Source: Leptospiraceae bacterium
GTDB taxonomy: Bacteria > Spirochaetota > Leptospiria > Leptospirales > Leptospiraceae
DNA length: 64,000 bases
Reading direction: 5' to 3'
NCBI GenBank assembly: GCA_024233835.1
Contig: JACKPC010000001.1
Span: 1,116,001 to 1,180,000, forward strand
The notes below the pieces were generated by a model. It saw only the letters and a list, made by a program, of their open reading frames with translations. It was not told where the DNA came from and made no database searches. Both the position numbers and the translations under genes were made by a program. Each line of letters opens with the position of its first letter. The first letter of the stretch is position 1. This document shows, piece after piece, positions 42,481-51,912 of the stretch.

Positions 42481-45078
42481 GTGGAAGATAGTAAAAAAAG
42501 CGACTCGAAAAATCCACTATTCGTTTATCGTAATTTTAAAACTCGATATTGGCTTTATACAGAAGGCTTTGGCTTTTTAGTAACCATCCCTATTGTTTTT
42601 TTCTTTGTTGTATTTTTTGGTGAATTCTCTTATGAAACGATTCTTCTTTTAATAAAGTGTACAGTAATTTCAGCCCCTGTGAATTTTACAGTCGGATTTA
42701 TTACCAATCATCGTCTATTGAAACCCTTAGAAGTTTACTTTCGAGAACTTGATTCGGGAAGAACCGTTCATAAAGATATTTATGAAAAAGCTCTGCATCG
42801 TTATTCTAATTTAGCTTCTTTACATGCTATTTCACCGGCTTTAGAATACCTATTCAGTTTATTATTTATCGTAATTGTTTTTTCTTTTGAACCGGAAGTA
42901 ACCATAACCCAATATTATAACCTGGTAGGTTCTATCCTGGCTGCTGTTTTTATCTGCTTGTTTGTATATTACAATATAACAGAATTTTTACTGTCTGATT
43001 TTTTAAAAAAAGGTTTTCTGGTAATTCCTTTGGAGAAAGAAAAATTATACAAGAAAAAACTCATATATTCCCTCTCCGGGAATATCATGTTAATCATTAT
43101 TATCTTTTCCATTTTAACCAACCTGATTATTTATAACATTAACTATCAATCATTGAAGAAATCACAAATTTCTCAGATCTTAACTATAAATAAAAATAAT
43201 GTATCTATAATCGATGAATTCCTGAAGGGCTATAAAGAACAGCTCATTCAATTTTCCGAGCGTCCGGAAACTAAAAGTGCAGTTACACAAAAAGATAAGA
43301 AATGGTTTAAAAAAGAACTTATTATCAACCATTTCAAGGGAAAACAATTTTTAGAAGAAATATTGCTTATGTCATCAGATGGGAATATTCTATATTCCAG
43401 TGGAGATAGAGAACAACTGGATTTTCCATGCAGAAGAGAAATGGAAAGGGTTCTGAAAAATTCCGGTTCTGAAAATTTTTTGGTAAGCACAGCTTTCAGT
43501 TCTTCTATTTCTAAAGAAGTATTGGTACTGCTTACATACCCTGTTCGAGAAAATGATATACTTATAGGACTTATAGGTTTTTCAATAGAAATACATAAGT
43601 TTACATCCCAGTTTTTAAATAAAGTTCCGGTAGGAGAAAACGGATACTCAATAATTGTGGATAAGGATTTTACAGTAGTAAGCCATCCGGACCCCAAGTT
43701 GATTCTATTTGATTCAAAAAAATTTCCTTTTGGAAAGAGGATGGTAGAAGCAGGGACGGGTGATATTGTAAAATATACATTTAGAGGTAAGAATAAAATT
43801 CTACTCAAAGACAATTCTTCGAAATATCTTAGCCTCATTTCCTTAACTACCCTGGAAATAGATGATATCGAATTACCGGTTTTGAAAACCTCCCTGTATA
43901 TGATCATTTTAATTGTGATAGGTGCGGTCTTATCCGGACTTTTTATCTTCCTGATTTTTTCCAACAAGTTAAACAGCCTTGTGTATAATTCCAATTTAAT
44001 TAAATCAATGTCAGAAGGAAAATTGACTAAAAAAATAAATTATCCGAGTAGCCTGGATGAAGTAGGACTCATATCTTTTAGCTTACATTCTTTTACAGAA
44101 AAATTTGTGGATATTGTAGAAAATAATCAACAAGTATCATCTAATATGGAAACGGCTTCAGAAAGCATGAGTCAGTCAGCAGAACTCGTACTGGGTAATA
44201 GTCAAGATCAGTCATCTACATTAGAAGAAATTTCAGCAGCTATTGAGCAAATCAATGCCGGGGCCAACACAATTGATCAAAAAACAAATCATCAGACTGA
44301 AAATGTGACAATGCTTTCAGGAAAAGTAAATGAACTATCCGGGATAATAGAAGAAAGAAATTTACAAATTATAGAAACATCTAATAAAATTACAAAAATG
44401 TCTAAAGATGCAAGTGAAGGAAAAGATTCTTTAGATAAAATGAATATTAGTATTCAGAATATAAAGCTCAGCTCCAAAAAAATCACTGGTGTAGTTGAAA
44501 TCATTAACGGGATTTCCAAGCAGATTAATTTATTGGCTCTCAATGCCGCAATTGAAGCGGCCAGGGCAGGTGATTCCGGAAGAGGATTTGCTGTGGTTGC
44601 CGATGAAATTGGGCGTCTGGCTGCCAGGACCGGTTCGAGTATCCATAATATTAACACTATTATCCAACAAAATGAAGAGGAAATTGAATTAGGAAGTACT
44701 ATTATTTCTAATACGATTCAGTTGATTAAAAGAATTATAGAAGCTTTTCAGGATATCTATTTATCTATGGAAACATTGCGAAACCGCATGAATTCCGAAA
44801 TAGAAATAAACACTACGGTTGATTCAGAAACAAAGAAGATGAAGCTGGCAACGGACTCCATTCAATTGGCGATGACAGAACAAAAAATGGCACTCAAGGA
44901 AATTTCAGAGGCTATATATAATATTAGTTCAGTTATACAAACCAATGTTTCACATATTAGCGAGCTAAATGATTCTTCTAAGAGAGTAGCCAATATGGCA
45001 AAACTTTTAAAAACCCAGGTAGATTACTTTCATATAGAAACAAATCGTTCTGACAAGGAATTTCACCATTACCAATAA
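42481..45078 (+). CDS. Methyl-accepting chemotaxis protein with multi-pass membrane N-terminus
   Basis: I start at GTG 42481 because GCAGGAG lies 7 bases upstream; a TTG 15 bases earlier would place that site inside the gene. The 865-residue protein has about six membrane helices (about 20-210), a Cache-like extracellular domain (about 240-450; GENGYSIIVDKDFTVVSHPD), a last membrane helix (about 465-490), a HAMP region, and a cytoplasmic signalling domain with the conserved tip INLLALNAAIEAARAGDSGR and FAVVADEIGRLAARTG. The extra N-terminal membrane bundle is unusual for MCPs but seen in spirochaetes. The ligand is unknown. Confidence 0.88.
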   Translation: MEDSKKSDSKNPLFVYRNFKTRYWLYTEGFGFLVTIPIVFFFVVFFGEFSYETILLLIKCTVISAPVNFTVGFITNHRLLKPLEVYFRELDSGRTVHKDIYEKALHRYSNLASLHAISPALEYLFSLLFIVIVFSFEPEVTITQYYNLVGSILAAVFICLFVYYNITEFLLSDFLKKGFLVIPLEKEKLYKKKLIYSLSGNIMLIIIIFSILTNLIIYNINYQSLKKSQISQILTINKNNVSIIDEFLKGYKEQLIQFSERPETKSAVTQKDKKWFKKELIINHFKGKQFLEEILLMSSDGNILYSSGDREQLDFPCRREMERVLKNSGSENFLVSTAFSSSISKEVLVLLTYPVRENDILIGLIGFSIEIHKFTSQFLNKVPVGENGYSIIVDKDFTVVSHPDPKLILFDSKKFPFGKRMVEAGTGDIVKYTFRGKNKILLKDNSSKYLSLISLTTLEIDDIELPVLKTSLYMIILIVIGAVLSGLFIFLIFSNKLNSLVYNSNLIKSMSEGKLTKKINYPSSLDEVGLISFSLHSFTEKFVDIVENNQQVSSNMETASESMSQSAELVLGNSQDQSSTLEEISAAIEQINAGANTIDQKTNHQTENVTMLSGKVNELSGIIEERNLQIIETSNKITKMSKDASEGKDSLDKMNISIQNIKLSSKKITGVVEIINGISKQINLLALNAAIEAARAGDSGRGFAVVADEIGRLAARTGSSIHNINTIIQQNEEEIELGSTIISNTIQLIKRIIEAFQDIYLSMETLRNRMNSEIEINTTVDSETKKMKLATDSIQLAMTEQKMALKEISEAIYNISSVIQTNVSHISELNDSSKRVANMAKLLKTQVDYFHIETNRSDKEFHHYQ

Positions 45079-45408
45079 ACTCTGTTAGCTTATTATAATT
45101 CTTTAAAAAGTCAGATATCGTTTAGGCCGCGCAGTTTTTGTCGCTTGCTTGCCAGTTCTTGATATGTTCTTCCCAGTTTTGTGCTGCCTTCATGAAACTG
45201 GTATAGCATACTTCCCGGAATTTGAAAAGGTGGGTTTACCGGAGGCTTACAAGGAGTTTTTGTATTGGATAGGGAGGGAAAAGCAGAGACGAATCGATGC
45301 GATGATGTGGGCATATTCATACTGCGCAAGCAGTTTTGTTCAACGTTCCGCCAGTAAGGGAAGGTTTTGCCAGCGTGTATCACTGAAAAATGTTACTTTA
45401 CTAGCAAG
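45079..45408. other. Degenerate region without intact gene
   Basis: Both strands show only interrupted readings. A minus-strand piece at 45122-45193 (MKAAQNWEEHIKNWQASDKN) vaguely resembles the start of IS66 TnpA-type proteins, and other pieces nearby look like broken coding sequence. The stretch separates the chemoreceptor from IS remnants and looks like decayed mobile DNA; no gene can be supported. Confidence 0.35.
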
Positions 45409-45531
45409 TTATAACTTTTCAATTTCTTCTATAGTTAGCCCTGTAGCAGTAGAAATAGTTTTATTATCAATACCAGCTAATTTAAAATTCTTAGCTATTT
45501 CTAGTGTATTAGTTTTTTTTGCTTTTATCAT
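45409..45531 (-). pseudogene. C-terminal tail of an Rpn / PD-(D/E)XK-transposase-like protein
   Basis: A 40-residue minus-strand reading (ATG 45531 to TAA 45409) contains TLEIAKNFKLAGIDNKTIST then ATGLTIEEIEKL, the typical repeat-like tail of Rpn-family nuclease/transposase proteins (IAKNLLKKGLSIEEIAEITG pattern). The catalytic part is missing because the IS remnant begins at 45545. Confidence 0.55.
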
Positions 45532-45562
45532 TCATCAAAAACACCAGCAATTCTCGGTGAAG

Positions 45563-46136
45563 CTACCTCGGCACCATTTTGAATTGTTCCGGGTCGAACA
45601 CAAAGAGCAGAAGATTTTTCCATGACTGAAAGTAGATCATATTTACAGCAAAAGTAATTTTTCCATCCCCATCCAATATTTTTAATGATACATAATTGCA
45701 GAACTTCATATCTTTCTTGCCTGTTAAAGGAACATCTTCCATCCATTCATAAATGAAAGTCTTCTTGGACTTTGCAGCATATTCAGTAAATGTTTTTAAC
45801 TCTTTCTTATTTAGATTTACATATTCAAATAAAGTTTGATGAGATGATTCTTTCGCTGTTAAAATGTAGTCCCATCCAGAGGCAAAAGATATTTTTTACT
45901 CCTAATATAGGGGATATATTACTTTGAGAAGTTCCTTCCTGCATTTTTAGCTGATATTGTAAGAAAGAAGGCTCCTGAAAGTAAAAACAGCCAAATGCTG
46001 AGCTTAGAATTTCCTCCATACTGTATTTTACTTTTCCGGCTTGCCTGCTATCACTTACTTTGCTAAAAGTTTCTTTCATGTAAGAAAATAATGATTCAAA
46101 GTTTAGATGTTTTCTTTCTTTTATTCCGGTATCCAT
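45563..46136 (-). pseudogene. Transposase fragments of the deleted IS
   Basis: The N-terminal piece (from ATG 46136) reads FESLFSYMKETFSKVSDSRQ then SFLQYQLKMQ, the start of a DDE transposase family common in spirochaetes and cyanobacteria. After about 74 residues the frame shifts near 45890, and a second piece continues with GWDYILTAKESSHQTLFEYV and TFIYEWMEDVPL, the middle of the same family, ending at TAG 45563-45565. The catalytic core is incomplete, so it is inactive. Confidence 0.6.
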
Positions 46137-46186
46137 GCTATTCCCCTAAATAAGCTTTTGGATACTATGAAAAAACCGTTTATATG

Positions 46187-46300
46187 TACAATAATTTTGT
46201 AATTCCTTTACGAAATTATTTTTGACATATCCCTGAAGGTGATGATTTATGCAGCTAAAAGACCATCTGAAAGCTCTTTATTTTTCACCGAGAATTGCTG
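46187..46300 (-). repeat. 114-bp IS terminus, inverted copy of 10390-10503
   Basis: The reverse complement matches 10390-10503 at 107 of 114 positions without gaps. It is the upstream end of the deleted IS and includes the sequence before its transposase start. The two copies lie in opposite orientation about 36 kb apart. Confidence 0.85.
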
Positions 46301-46363
46301 GCGTCCGGCTGTTTAGATATTAGGGATTATTACTAATACTATGAGGTATAGTAGCTAGCGTAA

Positions 46364-46383
46364 GGAACGGTCGTGACCGTTCC
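46364..46383. repeat. Perfect GGAACGGT hairpin
   Basis: GGAACGGT-CGTG-ACCGTTCC gives an 8-bp GC-rich stem with a 4-base loop (the closing C-G could add a ninth pair). It sits in gene-free DNA between the IS remnant and the gene 46507-46974 and is followed by only a short T-tract. It may be a terminator or a small dispersed repeat. Confidence 0.45.
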
Positions 46384-46506
46384 ATTTTAGATGACGGGCT
46401 ATACTTCGCGCTTGGCTTCGGCTTCGTGCGGCACGAGCACCGGTAGTCAGTAAGAGTTTCCCGGAAAAATTGATCGGATTTCGGCAATCATAAAATATTT
46501 TAAAAA

Positions 46507-46974
46507 TCAAATATTAGAATGTTTTAATCTTTTTACCTCCCTGTCGATCTGACGAAAAAGCCTTAAGCCTTCTAAGGCTATATTTCGATTGTGTTCTATG
46601 CGGTTCTCCCAGCTCGGAGTTTCTCCTTCGAGGAATTTTACCATATCATGAAGTGCAAAATCATGCTCCATTCGCCAGCTATTCAGATCATGGTTCAAAA
46701 GTTCTTTTAGTGTTTCATCATTTTCTTCGAGACTTAAAGTTTGGATAAGGTTTTCTAAAGTACGAAAACCGGAATCGTCACCACTGATTTGCTGAAGCCT
46801 GCTTTCTAGTCTGTCAGAAATTAAGCTACCTTCAAGAGAAATAGCTTCCATGTAATACTGTCGGTCTATTGCATTTTGTAACCACTCAATCGCATTGCGG
46901 TAGAGTTCATAACGCATTTTGCCGACCCGGTTTTGTGAAGTATTTCTGGCTCTTTTTTTTGCTGTTGCATTCAT
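46507..46974 (-). CDS. Hypothetical helical protein (possible HEPN-like)
   Basis: The 155-residue product is basic at the N-terminus (KKRARNTSQNRVGKMRYELY) and helical with AIEWLQNAIDRQYYMEAISL and LISDRLESRLQQI. This alternation of helices with an ExxxLISDRLE motif recalls HEPN-type bundles, but the Rx4-6H catalytic motif is not clear. It lies alone between the IS graveyard and rsmI. Function unknown. Confidence 0.5.
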   Translation of the reverse strand: MNATAKKRARNTSQNRVGKMRYELYRNAIEWLQNAIDRQYYMEAISLEGSLISDRLESRLQQISGDDSGFRTLENLIQTLSLEENDETLKELLNHDLNSWRMEHDFALHDMVKFLEGETPSWENRIEHNRNIALEGLRLFRQIDREVKRLKHSNI

Positions 46975-47087
46975 ATACTAATTATATGATAAGTATATAC
47001 AAAAAGCAAGCTTTTTTCCTCTAAAAAGGAAAATAAATTCTTCTTGGAACTACAAACGGCTTTAAAAAGCTGGTCTTTGAAACGCGG

Positions 47088-47816
47088 ATGAAAGAACAGG
47101 GAAAGTTTTACGTAGTATCCACACCCATAGGAAACCTCGAAGATATGACGTACAGGGCGGTCCGGGTGCTTCAGGAAGTGGATCTTATTCTCTGTGAAAA
47201 CCAGAAAAATTCTTTAAAATTATTGAACCATTTTGGAATAAAAATTCCCGCAAAAACTTTATATAAAAATAATACAGACGATAATTCTCTTGGATGGATT
47301 TACCGGGAGCTAAAGTCCGGGAAAAACCTTGCATATATTTCAGATGCAGGGACTCCGGGGGTTTCCGATCCGGGTTCTGTTCTCGTCAAGTACCTGCGGG
47401 ACTGTGATGTAGACATTGTTCCGATTCCGGGAGCGAGTGCTTTAAGCACCCTTCTTTCCGTAAGCGGAGCACAGGCGAATCCTTCCGTTTTTTTGGGTTT
47501 TTTGCCCCCAAAAGAAGGGAAGAAAAGAAAACTCCTGGAGGGATACCAAAAAGAGGAGTTGGTTCTGGTTTGCTTTGAATCTGTCCACCGGGTAGAGGCA
47601 ACTCTATCTTTGATACGGGAAATTTTTCCTTTATCCGAGATTTTAGTGGGTAGGGAAATGACAAAAGTACACGAGGAATACATTTTTATCCCTTCCGGTG
47701 ATGAACCGGGGAAATTTACGACGAAGGGTGAATTTGCAATCCTGGTGAATAATCGTGTCAAAAAAATAACTAAAGGCAGAAAACTTAAAACCGATATACA
47801 GAAGAAAGAGAGGTAG
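47088..47816 (+). CDS. rsmI: 16S rRNA (cytidine1402-2'-O)-methyltransferase RsmI
   Basis: The 242-residue SPOUT/tetrapyrrole-methylase-type enzyme begins FYVVSTPIGNLEDMTYRAVR and contains CENQKNSLKLLNHFGI, AYISDAGTPGVSDPG and PIPGASALSTLLSVSG, all typical of RsmI. It methylates the ribose of C1402 in 16S rRNA. The tail is Lys-rich. The FlgM-like gene starts 6 bases after its stop. Confidence 0.93.
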   Translation: MKEQGKFYVVSTPIGNLEDMTYRAVRVLQEVDLILCENQKNSLKLLNHFGIKIPAKTLYKNNTDDNSLGWIYRELKSGKNLAYISDAGTPGVSDPGSVLVKYLRDCDVDIVPIPGASALSTLLSVSGAQANPSVFLGFLPPKEGKKRKLLEGYQKEELVLVCFESVHRVEATLSLIREIFPLSEILVGREMTKVHEEYIFIPSGDEPGKFTTKGEFAILVNNRVKKITKGRKLKTDIQKKER

Positions 47817-47822
47817 CGTTCG

Positions 47823-48152
47823 ATGGCAATAGAAAGGATCAACAACATAGGTTATGGGTACACCCAGAAACCTACTGCTCTGAAGAAACAGGTTAACCAA
47901 TCTGCTGCCGATAATATCCAGATTTCTGAAGCCGCTAGGGAACGTGCAGAAGAAGTGAAACTTCAAAATGAAATTGAATTTTTTACTAAAATTACGGTTT
48001 CCAGGCCAGAAGACTCTGATAGGGTCCAGAAATTAAAGGAAGTTAAAGAAAAACTTAAAAATGGGTATTATGATAACCCCGGCCCGGAAATGATAGATAG
48101 GGTAGCGGAAAAGATGGTGGGGGTATTTTTTGGAGGAATCCAAAACCTTTAA
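47823..48152 (+). CDS. FlgM-like anti-sigma-28 factor
   Basis: The 109-residue protein has a disordered start (MAIERINNIGYGYTQ) and the FlgM-type C-terminal region: DNIQISEAARERAEE, then SRPEDSDRVQKLKEVKEKLK and NGYYDNPGPEMIDRVAEKMV. FlgM binds FliA and is exported when the hook is complete. Position next to rsmI instead of flgN is not informative. I rate the assignment as likely, not certain. Confidence 0.65.
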   Translation: MAIERINNIGYGYTQKPTALKKQVNQSAADNIQISEAARERAEEVKLQNEIEFFTKITVSRPEDSDRVQKLKEVKEKLKNGYYDNPGPEMIDRVAEKMVGVFFGGIQNL

Positions 48153-48173
48153 GATCGGTAAACCGAGCACTAT

Positions 48174-49340
48174 ATGCCAGTATTAACCGATTGGGTCAGT
48201 TTTCACTTCCCTCCCAAGATTCATCTGGAAGTTGATTGTGGGTATAAGATTGGGAATTTTATTAGAGAAATTTCCAATCGAGTCATCATTATCAATTCCC
48301 AGGCGGAAATGGAGAATCCAGCCGAGCTTTCTCTTATTAAATCCAGCATAGAGAATAGCACGGATGGAGTGATTCTATACGATGATATAGAAACAGAAAC
48401 CACCTATAAAAACCTCGATACAGCCGCTTATTTCGCCAGACAGGCCCAGGCAAATTGCATAGTAGCCTACGGAGGCTACGAGTCAATTAATGCAGCCAAA
48501 GCTGTTTCTGTGCTGGCTACTAATGACTTTGAAGCAGAAGAGATGATCCGGGGGAAAAAGCCGGTTAAAAGAAAAGCTCTTCCGGTGGTAATAATTCCGA
48601 CAATGCCTTTAATGGGTCTTGAATGTTCCCCTTTTATTACGGTGATGGATCAAAGAGAGAAAAAGCGACAGTATTTCTCCCATATCAGTCTATTTCCTGA
48701 ACTGGTCATCGCGGATGCAAAAATCAGCCTCTACATGACCCAGACCGAGATAGCTAAAATGGGAACCGCCATTCTCGCAGCATCGGTAGACACTATGCTT
48801 TCCAAATATGCTAACGAAATTACCAGTGCCTCTACGCTCCGAGCCATAGAATTAACCACTAAGAATTTACTGCTTTCTTATCGAGACCCTAAAAACCTTG
48901 CTGCGAAAAATATGCTGTATGCAGCCAGTTTGCTTACCGGTATTTCCCAGTCCGTGAGTTCTTTGAGTCTTTGCTTTGCTCTTTCTCTCGCAGCTTCCAG
49001 TCTTACCCGGCTCGATGTCTTCCAGTCCATGTCGATTCTTTTAACCCATGTAATGGACTATAATCTAACCTCTTCTGCCAATAAATACGTGATGATAGCG
49101 AGGGCTCTGGATGAAGATATTTCTGATATCTCCATAATTGAAGCTGCCATTAAAGCCGTTGACCACATCCGTAAAATCTACAAGGAAATCAAAGTTCCTT
49201 TAAAGCTCTCCGAGTTCGAGGTAAAAAAAATCGGACTTCCGGCCATAGCCAGCCTTGCTTCGAGTTATAAATTTCTCGAAAATATGCCCAGAGAGCTTCC
49301 TAAAAACGAAATCGAAACAATTTTACTGGCTGCATTTTAA
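48174..49340 (+). CDS. Iron-type alcohol-dehydrogenase-fold protein lacking metal ligands
   Basis: The 388-residue protein follows the Fe-ADH/glycerol-dehydrogenase layout: an N-terminal Rossmann-like half with IVAYGGYESINAAKAVSV in place of GGGSxxD, and a helical half with LAASVDTMLSKYANEI and SMSILLTHVMDYN. The first metal ligand Asp is kept (VDTML), but the expected His residues are absent: Ser/Lys replaces the first, and no His occurs in the GISQSVSSLSLCFALSLAAS helix or the following loop. It probably does not act as a metal alcohol dehydrogenase and may be structural or regulatory. It precedes the bactofilin gene by 56 bases. Confidence 0.75.
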   Translation: MPVLTDWVSFHFPPKIHLEVDCGYKIGNFIREISNRVIIINSQAEMENPAELSLIKSSIENSTDGVILYDDIETETTYKNLDTAAYFARQAQANCIVAYGGYESINAAKAVSVLATNDFEAEEMIRGKKPVKRKALPVVIIPTMPLMGLECSPFITVMDQREKKRQYFSHISLFPELVIADAKISLYMTQTEIAKMGTAILAASVDTMLSKYANEITSASTLRAIELTTKNLLLSYRDPKNLAAKNMLYAASLLTGISQSVSSLSLCFALSLAASSLTRLDVFQSMSILLTHVMDYNLTSSANKYVMIARALDEDISDISIIEAAIKAVDHIRKIYKEIKVPLKLSEFEVKKIGLPAIASLASSYKFLENMPRELPKNEIETILLAAF

Positions 49341-49396
49341 GAAAATTCTGGTTATTTTTATAGTATTCCTGTACTCTGGTTTTCTCAGGAGAGGCT

Positions 49397-49729
49397 ATGA
49401 ACGAGGATAGAATCGACACAATTATCGGAGATGATATCGTTTTTAAAGGAAGTTTAAAATTTAGTAATTCTCTTAAAGTTAAAGGTCAATTTAAAGGAAC
49501 CATAGAGTCCGACGGGGAATTATACATTGGTGAAACCGGAGAAGTTGAAGCGGATATACTGATAGGGACCCTGGGTGTAAGCGGAAGCCTCAGGGGAAAT
49601 GTAGAAGCCAAAGGTCGTGTGGATATTACGAAATCGGCAGTAATAGTGGGAGACATCAAAACTCCGATGATTTCGATTGAACCGGGTGGTAAGTTTACAG
49701 GCAACTGTGTAATGAACCAGGTTTCCTGA
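49397..49729 (+). CDS. Bactofilin (polymer-forming cytoskeletal protein)
   Basis: The 110-residue product is a single bactofilin beta-helix: DTIIGDDIVFKGSLKF, KVKGQFKGTIESDGELYIGE and GSLRGNVEAKGRVDITKSAV with regular Gly/Val turns. Bactofilins form membrane-associated filaments that shape cells; in Leptospira they influence helical form. Start ATG after AGGAGAGGC. Confidence 0.92.
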   Translation: MNEDRIDTIIGDDIVFKGSLKFSNSLKVKGQFKGTIESDGELYIGETGEVEADILIGTLGVSGSLRGNVEAKGRVDITKSAVIVGDIKTPMISIEPGGKFTGNCVMNQVS

Positions 49730-49738
49730 TACTATTTG

Positions 49739-51544
49739 ATGGAATACGAACACGGAGTTGCTTTTAGTAGTTTACCTCCTTCCCCTTATAAAGATCTGAG
49801 TCGTTTTCAGGCTTTCATTTTTCAAAAATTGGTACCGGAAGGAGTTTCTGGGGAAGAGTTTTTAGGAGATAGTTATCGCTTTCTCCATTCTCCCTTTCTC
49901 CTACCCGACATCATCGGTGCTATTGAATTAATCAAAGATTCTATAAATCAAAAAAAACATATTCTCCTGTATGGGGACAGAGACACAGACGGAGTATCTT
50001 CTACTTCTCTGTTGTATTGTTTTTTAAGAGGCATACATGCAAAAAGTGGAGGAAAGCTCAGTGTTAAAACTTCTTCTGCAAATGATGATTACGGCCTCTG
50101 TGATGCAGCCGTTCAAAATGTAAAAAAAATAAAACCCGACCTTTTAATTACTCTTGATTTTGGGAGTACAAACTACGATGAAATCAATTCCCTGGTAAAA
50201 GAAAAAATTTCTGTTATAGTCTTAGATCACCATGAAATCCCTCTAAAACTTCCCGACTGTTTTTTAGTAAATCCTAAAAGAGAAGATTCGGTTTATCCGG
50301 AGAAGAGAATCTGTACTTCTGTATTAGCTATGAAGCTTATACAGGCTTACCTGGCCTATGATTATTTGCAGAAAGAAAATGGGGCCTATTATGAGAATGC
50401 TTTGGGTCTCAAACCGGATTATACAGGCCTGGATTTTTATTCTCTTTATGAGCGTTTTCCTGATTTGCAAAAAAAGACGGAAGCTCTTTTTGATCTTGCT
50501 GCCATAGGTACGATTACCGATATGATGCCCCTGCAGGGAGAAAACCGTGTTATAGTTAAGAATGGCTTAAAGACACTTCAGGGACTTATGAAAGAAGCGA
50601 AGCCGGAACGCTATGGTCTATCTTATCTTTTAAAAGAGTTAAACTTAAATCCGGAGAAAATTGTAACAAAAGATCTGGGCTGGAGTATCGGGCCGGTTTT
50701 AAATGCTGCCGGGAGAATGGGAAAAACCGAAGTAGCCTTAGAACTTCTATTAGAAGAAGACAGTAAGAAAGCACAAACTATAGCTTTAAATCTAATTAAA
50801 TTAAACGAAAGTAGAAAAGACAGGACAAAACGCAACATCGATAGGGTGGAGCGCTATTTTAAGCGGAAACCCGAACGTACTCAAGCAAAGGTATTATTCT
50901 GTTATGAACCCGATATGGAACCGGGTGTTTCCGGTATTGTGGCTACCAGACTTGTTCAGGAATATAAGCGACCCGTTGTATTTGTGACCCCCGACCATGG
51001 AAATGCAAGGGGAAGTATTCGTTCCTATGGTACTGAAAATGTGATTGAACTCATGAAGATGCTGGAGGATCTTTTTATTCACTACGGAGGTCATCCGGAA
51101 GCCGGTGGATTTTCAATAGAAATTCCAAAAATTCCTGTTTTGGAAAAAAGGCTACAGGAAGTGGCTATCCCCTGGTTAGATCTTCCGAGGGAAGACAAAA
51201 AGGAAGAATTGAAGAGTATCGTTTCTTTTGAACCGAAAGAATTGAATGAAAAAGTATATTATGATATTACGATGTTTGAGCCATTTGGACAGGAAAATCC
51301 CCAACCCTTATTATCTTTGGGAAATGTAAAAGTCATTAGTTACAGGCCTATGGGAAATGGGACTCATGCTCGATTTGGTATTCTGGGAGCGGATATATCT
51401 CTTAAAGCCGTTATCTGGGGGAGGGCAAAAGAGTTTGAAGCAGTTCTTTCTAAAAAGTCTTTCCTGGAACTCTGGGGTCGGATGGAAGAAAATTATTTTA
51501 ATGGAAATGTTACTATTCAATTTATAGTGGAGCATTTCAGGTGA
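49739..51544 (+). CDS. recJ: Single-strand DNA exonuclease RecJ
   Basis: The 601-residue product (ATG 49739; a TTG 3 bases earlier is possible) has DHH-family motifs: LLYGDRDTDGVSSTSLL (the usual first motif has DYDADG), LLITLDFGSTNYDEI, VLDHHEIPL and ATRLVQEYKRP, with DHHA1 GGHPEAGGFSI and an OB-like C-terminus with EPFGQENPQPLL. It degrades single-stranded DNA 5'-to-3' in recombination and mismatch repair. It overlaps the acylphosphatase start by 4 bases. Confidence 0.92.
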   Translation: MEYEHGVAFSSLPPSPYKDLSRFQAFIFQKLVPEGVSGEEFLGDSYRFLHSPFLLPDIIGAIELIKDSINQKKHILLYGDRDTDGVSSTSLLYCFLRGIHAKSGGKLSVKTSSANDDYGLCDAAVQNVKKIKPDLLITLDFGSTNYDEINSLVKEKISVIVLDHHEIPLKLPDCFLVNPKREDSVYPEKRICTSVLAMKLIQAYLAYDYLQKENGAYYENALGLKPDYTGLDFYSLYERFPDLQKKTEALFDLAAIGTITDMMPLQGENRVIVKNGLKTLQGLMKEAKPERYGLSYLLKELNLNPEKIVTKDLGWSIGPVLNAAGRMGKTEVALELLLEEDSKKAQTIALNLIKLNESRKDRTKRNIDRVERYFKRKPERTQAKVLFCYEPDMEPGVSGIVATRLVQEYKRPVVFVTPDHGNARGSIRSYGTENVIELMKMLEDLFIHYGGHPEAGGFSIEIPKIPVLEKRLQEVAIPWLDLPREDKKEELKSIVSFEPKELNEKVYYDITMFEPFGQENPQPLLSLGNVKVISYRPMGNGTHARFGILGADISLKAVIWGRAKEFEAVLSKKSFLELWGRMEENYFNGNVTIQFIVEHFR

Positions 51545-51822
51545 ATTCAATGAAACGGGCCAAAATAATTGCTAAAGGGAAAGTGCAGGGAGTAGGGTTT
51601 CGCTTTTTTGTTATGGATAATGCAAAAAAACTCGGTCTCTGCGGTTATACCCGAAACCTTCCGGACGGAACCGTTGAAACAGTTGTGGAAGGTAAGGACG
51701 CTCAACTTGATAGGCTAATAGAGAAAATAAAAGAAGGCCCCATAGCCGCCCGCGTTTCTTCTGTCGAAGTAAAAATGGGAGAAGCTTTTGGGGATTATAA
51801 AGAATTTGAAATAAGAAGATAG
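51541..51822 (+). CDS. acyP: Acylphosphatase
   Basis: The 93-residue protein carries the signature KGKVQGVGFRFFVMDNA with the phosphate-binding Arg and the catalytic Asn in LCGYTRNLPDGTVE. The GTG at 51541 overlaps the recJ stop; ATG at 51550 is an alternative start. It hydrolyses acyl phosphates. Confidence 0.95.
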   Translation: MNSMKRAKIIAKGKVQGVGFRFFVMDNAKKLGLCGYTRNLPDGTVETVVEGKDAQLDRLIEKIKEGPIAARVSSVEVKMGEAFGDYKEFEIRR

Positions 51823-51912
51823 TATCCCTTCAAAAAAAGCCGGAAAAAATTTCATTTGTAAAAAAGAAGCCATGAAATAATTTAATCTTAATCTCTTTTC
51901 GGATGGTTTTAT

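Larger units (their letters stand above)
45545..46300 (-). mobile_element. Internally deleted 756-bp insertion sequence
   Basis: Both ends carry the 17-bp terminal inverted repeat CAGCAATTCTCGGTGAA (45545-45561 on +, 46284-46300 on -). Between them on the minus strand are two pieces of one transposase. A complete element of this transposase type would be about twice as long, so the centre and the C-terminal part have been lost. The transposase-proximal 114 bp recur at 10390-10503. No clear target duplication can be confirmed by eye. Confidence 0.7.

Noticed and set aside
45149..45625. 158-residue open frame on the + strand
   Set aside because: It runs across an IS end and is antisense to the Rpn-like tail and transposase fragments, so it is not a gene.
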